The position numbers were made by a program, and so were the translations under genes. From Loripinus fragilis (Eukaryota > Mollusca > Bivalvia > Lucinida > Lucinidae): a DNA stretch of 64,000 nucleotides. The notes under the pieces were generated by a model. That model did not search any database, was not told the DNA's origin, and was given only the letters and a program-made list of their open reading frames with translations. Numbering within the stretch: position 1 is the stretch's first letter; the number at the start of each line of letters is the position of its first letter. The DNA lies in contig OZ026517.1 of the NCBI GenBank assembly GCA_964019695.1, positions 72,498,665-72,562,664 on the forward strand. Direction: 5' to 3'. Of this stretch, positions 56,195 to 64,000 are shown piece after piece.

Positions 56195-59100
56195 CTGAAA
56201 AACATTTATTTAAAAGCGAATTTAACAATATACACACTGTGTGTAATTGCAATTTGTCAGTTTTAGCTCTTAAAAACTTAAGCTCACAGTTTTAGTGTTA
56301 TCGAGAACTTAGATGAGCTGGCTATCAATATATTTTAGACTTTAATTGGCATTATTTTATCAAGTAGATTTGTATACCCACGTTCATACATAGGCTTGTA
56401 CACAGGCGACCATAGACTGGTTCTTTCCTACATTGGCTATTGTAGGGACAGGTCATCAATAAATCAAACGGGCAGAAATCTGCCCGTTTCACGGAACATC
56501 ACGGAGTTAGCCGACAACTCGGAACCAGTTTAAAAGTTACATACAGGCTACAGAAAAAATAGCTTATGTTTTTTTTCTATCAAATATCGCTTAATCATTT
56601 TCCTTTCTATGACGTTTATCGAGTTTGTAACGCTTCATTCAAACTTGTTATTGTGTTGGCATGGTTTTCGTGACGTCAACGTCACCGTTAACGTGGGGAT
56701 ATGTTGGCGGAAACGTTATACATGACCAGTTGTTAATTTGAACAACTTGGAACCAGTTTAAGGCGACCACTGCTGTAAAAGCATTTGTTATGCAAGCACA
56801 AGTTCTATTCAGCTAATCATGAAGACATGCTTGTGCAATTGTAATGGAATCAATGCTTATGACACACACTTCATAATAGATTGAATGTAACTTCAGTAGC
56901 ATTACTGTCGTAATTGTATGACCTGGTAGCTTCCAATTCCACTCCCTTACCTTAATTTTTTTTCTTCTTTATTCTTTATCAGAGTGTCTATGCACAATGA
57001 ACTAGATTGTGGAATTTGTCTGGATTTAAAAACTGGTTGTGTATACGTCAGTGCTTTTATAACACCCAATAGTGTCCCGAAGTATCTTATAGAACATGGG
57101 TCTCATAAACAAGCTTACAACAAAGAACAGAAGCAAGACAATAACAAAGTTCTTTCGTAGCAGAGAATAACCCGTCCCGTAAAAGGGTACTTTTGCAAAC
57201 AGTGAAGACCTAGAAACGTTACAGTGTACATATTTCAAATCCTTACTATTTGTAGAATGGATACGATGGGTTAATCTGTAAAACGAACTTTAAGAAAAGT
57301 TACAGTTTACATATACTATTGCAATAAAATAAAGCATTTTTTATACGATCCCGATTTTCGTAGTAATAAAAAATAATTTGAGTTTTGGGTTTTATTCGAC
57401 ATGTACACTTGTGTTTTGGCTGCCAACTTTGGATAAGTTCGACTAGTTTCATTCACTACTGTCCATGAACGGGGAGCTTACGACACATTGCTGTCCAGGA
57501 GTTGACATGCAAGAATGAATTTCTTTTGCTGTTAAGTCATGAAATAGCCTTAAAACGCGTATGTTGGATAAATCTACAAGGAAGAAAGAGGACAGCATAT
57601 GTAAAATTGCCATTAGGAACGCTGGTATGAAACAAGATGACATTGCAAGGGTATTAAACGTGTCTCAGGATGTTGTAAGCAGACCTTTGAAAGACCAGAG
57701 AGAGTGGCAGTATTAGAAAAAGGTAACGGTCTACATTGATTCTTGAGTGCAAGGAATCGCTACTGAAGCATTATGGTACATGGTGCATGATACATGACGA
57801 CCACATGATACAGTAAAAGGTGGTTACTGGGACTTTGAACTCTAAAAAGTACCAGGACCAAATCCTGGAATCTGGTGTTAGGCCACCCTTGGACTAGCTA
57901 CTTGACCAGAACGTGGTGCTCCAAGATGACATTGCAAGACCTCACTTTTCTCGCATCATCGAGGAATACAAAAATCAACAGAACATCGCTAGTCTTCCTC
58001 AGCCGAGTATGTTGCCAGACTTGAACCCTATCGAGCACGTGTGGGACAAGCTTGACTGACGTGTTTGAAACCGGGAACCAGCCATATCAAAACAATTGTG
58101 AATTTTGCTAGACTCTACTGCAGGAATGTGGCAGAATTTCATGTCTTGAACGAATGTACCCAGTGAATTTAATGATAAAAATGTGCCAAGTTGTTTTTCG
58201 ACAATTTAAAGGCTATACACAGCATAAACCGGAAGTAGTGCATTGTTGTGAGCCATTTTGTGACTTTTTGAACCAGATCCTGAAAGTGTATGCTCCAAAG
58301 AGAAAGTTTTGAAGAAATTACAACTACAATGTATCGCGGCCTTATTGTAAACGTTTTGCTGACTCTTGGCCTCCATGCTGCTTTCATTGAATTTTGTAAA
58401 ATTTATGGATAATTTTTGTAAGGTGTTTGCAACCTATAAACAAGTCAGAGATTCCATGACGTTCTTTTATTAAATCACTAGATTCTGTTTTTGTTGTCTA
58501 CCACAATAGATTTTTGGTATCTCTCAAAAGTTTCTGTTCTTACCGTTCATAATAAAACATAAGTGGTGTTACTAATGAAATAATGCTTAGCTTTATGTCA
58601 ATAGTATATCATTTATGTATTTTTGATTTCCTACTAATTGGTTCTATGGGTAAATTCATCAAATCGTGTTTTCAATTCTAAAACATTATATAAGAAATTA
58701 AGAAAACGAGAGAGTATCACTAGCAAGTGCCACAGTCACAGATCACACACCATCAATAGAACCATGAGGAAGTGATACAAGGGTACAAGAACTAGGGTAA
58801 AGTCGGGTAAATTCGGACATCAGGAAAATTCGGACACTTATTTGCGAACAGTGTAAATCCAGATGAGACGGCTCCTTATGAGCCGTCTCATTAGGATTTT
58901 CACTGTTTGCTTAGTTAATTTATTTTTTATTCCAATATTTGAATTATGAAACAAACAAGGTCGCTGTCCGAATTTAGCCGTCTGGCCGAATATACCCGAC
59001 TTGACCTTACCAAAGTCAAGCTCACACAAAGACTAGAATGGTCCAGTACATACCTGTTCAGGAGAGTGAGCTCCAGGTCCTGGCTTCTGGGTAGTGTCAC

Positions 59101-61636
59101 CAGGCATTGGGTTCCTACTGGTCATACTGTATATTGGTGACTTATCTTTATAGGTGCTGGGCTCAGTCGTGTTGTAGTTTCCTGGGCCAGGGGTCTAAAT
59201 TGAGAAAAGGAACATAAGTGTCAACAAGCAAATACTATCTTCTGGTTACTACATAGGTCTGCATGTTTTTTTTTTATCATTATTGGCCTCGGGTATGTTT
59301 AAGCCTAGTATATAGTGTATAACATCTAGGACAATATCAAACATAGAAGACCCAGATGATTTGATACCAAGCCTCTTATCATGATCTGCATAGTTTGTTA
59401 TAAAACGAACCATATTCAGCAAATGAAATTATGTTTAAATGTTAACAAGCAACTTTTAATAATGCATGATTGATCACTTGAAGTTAATAAAAACAGAACT
59501 ATGGCATATTTGCGTTATAGGGGGATTGAACTTTATTTAAATTAAATTAATTATTATTTATAAAATACCATTTCAACTTCAATTCGATATTGCCTTTATA
59601 TATTATCAAACTAAATATACTGATTGAATTAATGAACGTTACCCTATAAAGCGTAGATTCATTACTATTTACATACGCTATGTAAACTACTATTTACATA
59701 CGCTATGGTTAAAGAGGCTGTTTTAAAAACAAAACCTCTTTGAAATGCTAATAAATGCTTTTCTAGCATTTACAAGCACTTGATAGTATGTGCTCATTAG
59801 AGCTTCCGTGGTTATTACGATATGATACAATAAACTATAACTAAATGAAATACCTTTGCTAAATCTTCGCAGAATGCGCCAACCTGAGATCGTCCGACCA
59901 TTGAGTAGATAGGAGCCTGGCATTTGTGACTTTGTACAGTTTTTCCGAGCACATTAGGCAATGAATAATTATTTGGACCTGTTATTATAAACAAAGACAA
60001 TGATCACTGCTCGATTTAAATGCGCATATCTGTAATTAAACAAGTCTTTATATACAGTAAAACCTGCCTAAAACGGCCACTCTCAAAAAGACAAAAAATT
60101 TGGTTTTCACGACCAATTATCCCTTAATGCAGGTCAAAAGTATTGCAGAACGCTCCAAAGGGAAGCATTCTGCAATACTTTCGACATTCATTAAGCTACC
60201 ATGTGTTCGTAAGATCTTTGTTTTGTCTATTTTAGAGTGGCCGCTTAAGACAGCTTTTACTTATGTGCTCATTTCTGTAAGCAAGTTCAGCTTCTTGTAC
60301 ATTGTTTGTGCGCAAGTTTGTAATCAATCACTTTTTCTTATATGTGCGCATGTTCTGCAATCAATCTGTGCGTCATACATGTACATGTGTTTGTTTGTTT
60401 GTTTGTTTGTGTTGATGCTTTACGTCCAAGGCAACAATATCTCAGTCAAGACACGCTTTCCTATCTTCCTGGGTTGAACCAGTACTAAGCATAGGATAAT
60501 GTGTCTTGCTCAAAGACACTTCCCAGTGACTCTGGTGAGGCTCGAACCAACGTCCCATTGATCTCTACGCATAGAAGGGTCATAAAAATTCCGCCAGGGG
60601 ATCCTCACAACTTTGTTAGGCATCAACCTATTTCACACCTCCATCGAGAAATAATTTGACCCGATGGGGCACGTACCAGCATTTCTAAGGAAATATACAG
60701 TCACTTGTGATTTTCCAGGGGAGGGTGGTTCGGACATTCTTGCATAGTCACTCTTAAGTACCCAGAACCATCTCAGTCAAGTTTGCCCGACAGTTGTCAT
60801 GCATGTGTTGATGCACGTAGAGGTCACACCCCATATTGACTTGGGATTCATATATTTTATGTGTTTTATGTAAAATAAAAATGAAATACAAGGGTTCCCT
60901 TTTAGTTTTGGTGCTGAATACAGGTATATCATGAGTGTGGTGGTGGGATAGCAAACCCCGTCCAGTGGATCATCGCTTCGTATCACGAGGCTTTCACGGT
61001 GATCCATAGGGACAGATTTTTCTATCCTACCATCAGATTCATTTCCTTATTCACCATGGAGTTTTTATTTTTAAATAAGTTACATAAGTTCCTGAAAATG
61101 CCGAGATGTAGCATTATATTACGACGTCACTTCGACATATTTCATTTGCAAACCGACTTCTTTTAGTTGAACTACTGATTTCTGGTCCCTTGGGCTTAGA
61201 ATTAACGAGGGGTAACTGATTTTCAGCTTACTATACCTGGGGTGTCGTCCGTCCGTCTGTTTCTATGCCTGATACCAAAGATGTAGGATGGTGCTCTGTA
61301 GTGCGCTTGAGGTCCAACATGTTCCGGAGAGTAAGCACCGGGTCCAGGAGTCATAAACTGCGTCAGTGACCTGTATCGGGAGTACAAAGAATAATGGGGT
61401 ACCCCGTCGGCCCCTACCCGGGTCATCTTCGGATTAGGGAAATGAGTGGGACCTGGTCCAATTACTTCCTTAAATTTCCCGTGTTTGACACCAAAAGGGT
61501 AGGACGGTCCACGGAAATGGTCACTTCTTGGATCATGCCCTTTTTGACCCATAAGTCCGGGTAGTGCGTAGCAGGGACCCGGGCTGCTGTACATTGCAGC
61601 GATTGGCGCCCGTGGCTTCACGTAGTTGTACACCAT
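56105..61636 (-). CDS. CIMAP1: ODF3/CIMAP1-like protein B, complete 251 aa (four coding exons joined)
   Basis: Join, - strand: 61,636-61,237; 59,978-59,854; 59,194-59,054; 56,194-56,105. GT...AG introns; phases 1, 0, 0. SHIPPO motifs: SSPGPCY, GPGPTHF, TPGPGAYSPEHVGP, TPGPGNY, KPGPGAHSPE, then FGIRHSAY. Exons 2-4 have exactly the lengths of gene A (125, 141, 90 nt). The start ATG at 61,636 aligns with gene A (MVYNYVKPRAPIAAMYSSPG against MGEFKTTEPRGPIAAMFGSP). An in-frame extension further upstream starts only with TTG and crosses a good acceptor (GGTTTCAG at 61,663), so it is intron. Expected role as for gene A: flagellar or ciliary microtubule-associated protein. Confidence 0.92.
57540..58150 (+). 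pseudogene. Tc1-like transposase fossil in ODF3-like B intron 3
   Basis: Fragments across frames: STRKKEDSICKIAIRNAGMK, QDDIARVLNVSQDVVSR (HTH), LNSKKYQDQILESGV, VVLQDDIARPHFSRII and PDLNPIEHVWDKLD. LQDxAxPH and SPDLNPIEHxWD are the second and third DDE boxes of Tc1 transposases. Stops, frameshifts and internal deletions are present, and the first catalytic region is missing. Confidence 0.78.
58794..59015. mobile_element. MITE with AAGTCGGGTA ends and an internal hairpin
   Basis: Left GTAAAGTCGGGTAAATTCGG and right CCGAATATACCCGACTTGAC are inverted matches. The interior has the hairpin TGAGACGGCTC / GAGCCGTCTCA at about 58,866-58,900. It ends about 40 bp from exon 3 of ODF3-like B. Confidence 0.75.
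59054..59194 (-). CDS. CIMAP1: ODF3-like B, coding exon 3
   Basis: Acceptor CTCAATTTAG|, donor GAACAG|GTATGT; 141 nt. It reads TPGPGNYNTTEPSTYKDKSP, then IYSMTSRNPMPGDTTQ and KPGPGAHSPEQ. Confidence 0.93.
59854..59978 (-). CDS. CIMAP1: ODF3-like B, coding exon 2
   Basis: Acceptor TATAATAACAG|, donor GCAAAG|GTATTT; 125 nt. It reads PNNYSLPNVLGKTVQSHKCQ, then APIYSMVGRSQVGAFCEDLA. Confidence 0.93.
60055..60262. mobile_element. Family C palindromic MITE, copy 5
   Basis: TATACAGTAAAACCTGCCTA at the left, TTAAGACAGCTTTTACTTA at the right, centre GCAGAACGCTCC / GGAAGCATTCTGC. In intron 1 of ODF3-like B, followed by a (TTTG)n run at 60,388-60,411. Confidence 0.8.
60263..61236. other. ODF3-like B intron 1, remaining part
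   Basis: Holds a family F fragment at 60,570-60,745 (GATCCTCACAACTTTG, CGTACCAGCATTTCTAAGGA) and, on the - strand at 61,030-60,900, a relative of the unknown ORF at 2,940-3,236 (RIEKSVP start). No coding exon. Confidence 0.5.
61237..61636 (-). CDS. CIMAP1: ODF3-like B, coding exon 1
   Basis: 133 codons plus one base, donor CCCCAG|GTATAG. Contains RAPIAAMYSSPGPCYALPGL, then PYPFGVKHGK-like and TPGPGAYSPEHVGP; ends RRTDDTPG exactly as gene A. Confidence 0.93.
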
Positions 61637-61683
61637 TTTTCTTCTCAGGTTCTGTATGTTATCTGAAACCAAGCAAAACTAAA

Positions 61684-61800
61684 TGAGTCAGTCCATGATA
61701 TTTGGTACTTATCACATTGCCAAGCAATTAATGTTCAGGCGAATCTGCGCATATGCGCAGACTCGCCTGAGTCTTCACTGCTCGGACACCCAACATATTG
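61684..61800. mobile_element. Palindromic repeat upstream of the ODF3-like B first coding exon
   Basis: Begins TGAGTCAGTCCATGATATTT, then GGTACTTATCAC, with core hairpin CGAATCTGCGCATATGCGCA. It starts 21 bp from the putative acceptor at 61,663. Related to family D at its start and to the GATAAGTACCAAA repeats. Confidence 0.65.
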
Positions 61801-63454
61801 ATGTTGTTGAAGGATCAGACCAAAATTTAGACATCTAACCCCGCTGCAAAAGGTCAGTATGGACGTTCAAATAAAGCTTTAAGTAGCAAATCACATGTGC
61901 TGTCCCAATTGTGGTTTAAGAAAGCGTCCACTGTCGTAATTACCCGGGGCACAAACAAAATTCTGATGTCAAGAATATCATGCAAGATTTGCGATGTGTA
62001 CTACATTAGTTCGGGTATTGTTTTATTTGTAAACAACTCGCAAAATGTCCTTATACCATTAGCCACGAGGGGCGATGATCCTAGTGGAGGGAAATGGTTA
62101 ACATCAGTAAGCAGTGGCCACCTTAAAATGCGTACATCAGAAACACAATGTAATCCACATTCAAACATGTCTGAAACAAATCGTGCTTTAAATGCAAAAA
62201 GGGGACAATTGCCGAGTAACAGCGCCCACAAGGAATATCGTTATAATGTCGAGCTTTTGATGGCCAACTTGATCTGAATTTTTTTTAAAAAAACAATATT
62301 CAAATTATGTCAAAGAATAGATAAATGAAATTCGAAAGAAATCAGGTGACAAAAGATGAAGTAATTGCGACCACAAGTTCTGTTGATAGACGGCGGCCAT
62401 ATTGGCCCCCATCATGATATAGCCGTACATCGGCAATGCTTGTATTAACATGTAGATACCAGACCCACTCAATCCACTTCGGTATTTTGATGGTTGTTTT
62501 GAAACAAACTGCTCATTTGTTATCTTGAGGCAAACGCTTTTTTTCACGGGTCTTTAAAACAATTGGGATCTGTGTTCCTATCATTGTTGTTATACAAATG
62601 AACATTGGTAAAAAGGAAGATATTTTTAATAAATTGGTGGCATTGAGAAAACAGCCACGGATAACATTGCAGAGTACATTGTGTGATTAATTTCATCGTA
62701 GACCAGTTCGGTTTTAAATGTGATAAGCTAACAAAATGTTAAATATGCTTTCTTTACCACAGTACTTTATATGAGGCAGTACAGACACTTGTATAGTTTT
62801 GTTTGCGGTGTTCAAGTGAGCCAACTCAAAGGCGTATCTTGTTAGAATCAATAAAGCTGTGAAAAAAGAATAGATTTTGATAAAAATGGGGTTTAGGCCG
62901 GTGGTAGGACCTTAAGACGTTGTAGAGGCCGTGGGCGTGGGTGTCTTTATATAAACAAGTGCTATGAGCAAGACTTCGAATATATTTATAGGTACATGTA
63001 CACGTACCGTGGAAGTCCCGTTTTAAGTTGGCAGTATTTCTGTGTTTGTTTAAAACAGATTAAGTTATGGTGACACTGATAAGGTGAATAATATAATGTC
63101 CACAGTAAATAAGGTTTAACTTTAACTAAAGTCCACAGTAACCGGTGCAAACCCTTTATATTAAAATCAATTCGCAAACAGATCCAAAACAATAGCCAGA
63201 ACGCATCGCAAGAAACCGGTTTACACCCGTTTTACCAAAAACATACTGGTAATGTTAAGATACATCAACTCTCACTAAATCAACATCAAGAAATGCAAAA
63301 AAGCAAGAAAGAATTAGACATGTAAGTGCAATGAAACACGCTAAATCTTAAACTTTTTCTTTAGATTTTTACCAATTTGTAAGACTTTAGTAAACCTCCA
63401 TTCTGCCTTATAACGTATTACAGGCTTTAAGATAAGCATGCGTAATTAAAACTC
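61801..63454. other. Upstream region of ODF3-like B, no gene seen
   Basis: No exon, promoter motif or repeat confidently recognised. A 126-codon + strand ORF at 61,897-62,277 has no family resemblance and an irregular composition, so I do not call it. Confidence 0.4.
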
Positions 63455-63605
63455 AATTTTCTTATTTCTCAACCAAAACATATGTTGTGGGTGCTCAAAA
63501 GAACCGTCTCACTGAGACGGTTCTTTTGAGCACCCGAAACAGATGTTAAAACTGATGGATAAGAAAGTATTCACAATGTTACGCTAAATTTTTTGTTTAT
63601 CTTCA
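63455..63605. mobile_element. Small hairpin element, copy 2
   Basis: Arms GTGCTCAAAAGAACCGTCTC and complement around one base at 63,491-63,533. Flanks match the copy at 12,345-12,480 over about 130 bp. Confidence 0.82.
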
Positions 63606-63879
63606 TCTGGAGTGTAGTGGACTTGGCACAATCACAAGAAGAATATCAATTTACAAGACACTGTATTTTGTCAACTGCAAGACAACATCGGGTTACCATA
63701 CAGACAATAGAGCGTCGCGACAACGAATTTGATCATCAATAAGAAAAGAGGGTAATAATAACTTTTACAGTAATGATGCTCGCACAGCTAAGTTATTGCT
63801 CAATAAACCATCCTATATATGACCCTCATACACTTAAAAATTTTAGTAAGTCGGCCTGCATAAAATGTATTTTGATTCT

Positions 63880-64000
63880 TCCTACCTACCTCCCTACTTA
63901 CCAACCTACAATCAATCGATCCATCATCCTACCTACTTGTACCTACATATCTACCGATCGATCCATTTATCCATTCATTTATATACATTTTATATTCACC
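63880..64000. repeat. Degenerate CCTA/CCAT simple repeat
   Basis: CCTACCTACCTCCCTACTTA and similar imperfect tetranucleotide runs to the window end. Confidence 0.8.

Noticed and set aside
61637..61672. Twelve-residue N-terminal extension of ODF3-B
   Set aside because: It starts with TTG, crosses a good 3' splice site, and is absent from the paralogue.
61897..62277. 126-codon + strand ORF upstream of ODF3-B
   Set aside because: No family resemblance, no splice context, and a mixed composition with an overlapping antisense ORF. I cannot support it as a gene.

Overview
The window looks like nuclear DNA of an invertebrate animal, most likely a bivalve or related lophotrochozoan. It is AT-rich, has long introns with GT...AG junctions, is saturated with small inverted-repeat transposons, and carries reverse-transcriptase remnants of types I associate with mollusc genomes. 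The taxon is an inference; nothing in the sequence proves it. No prokaryotic features are present.

Three protein-coding genes can be reconstructed exon by exon. (1) On the + strand, 11,260-21,796 holds the 3' half of a NELL (NELL1/NELL2-type) secreted glycoprotein gene: EGF-like exons, then von Willebrand factor C exons and the stop codon. One EGF exon has been tandemly duplicated into a roughly ten-copy, ~129-bp array (13,166-14,519), and only the last copy is intact. (2) and (3) On the - strand, 33,373-41,154 and 56,105-61,636 hold two complete four-coding-exon paralogues of the sperm-tail/ciliary protein ODF3 (CIMAP1 family, SHIPPO/PGPG repeats). They encode 252 and 251 aa, with identical exon lengths after exon 1 and identical intron phases, so they are a head-to-tail tandem duplication. 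NELL and the first ODF3 gene converge across an 11.6-kb gap.

The rest is a graveyard of transposable elements. It includes a degraded Tc1/mariner copy (3.3-5.1 kb), a 2.38-kb TTA-flanked element with two tandem TTAA-flanked MITEs nested inside (8.1-10.5 kb), LINE fragments (10.8, 32.2-33.3, 45.4 kb), and mariner and Tc1 fossils inside the ODF3 introns (40.2 and 57.6 kb). There is also a 1,017-bp TA-flanked element with 28-bp perfect ends (43.7 kb). A Penelope-like reverse-transcriptase element (47.1-50.95 kb) is split by a 1,660-bp TTAA-flanked insertion and has its C-terminal end in opposite orientation. Short palindromic MITEs recur many times, and several lie within about 25 bp of splice sites. 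Microsatellites include (AT)n of about 150 bp and an (AAC)n/(CAC)n tract starting at a splice donor.

I did not find a credible new defence or metabolic system. The most unusual items are the EGF-exon microhomology array, the transposons abutting splice sites, and the nested or interrupted transposons whose pre-insertion sequence can be inferred.
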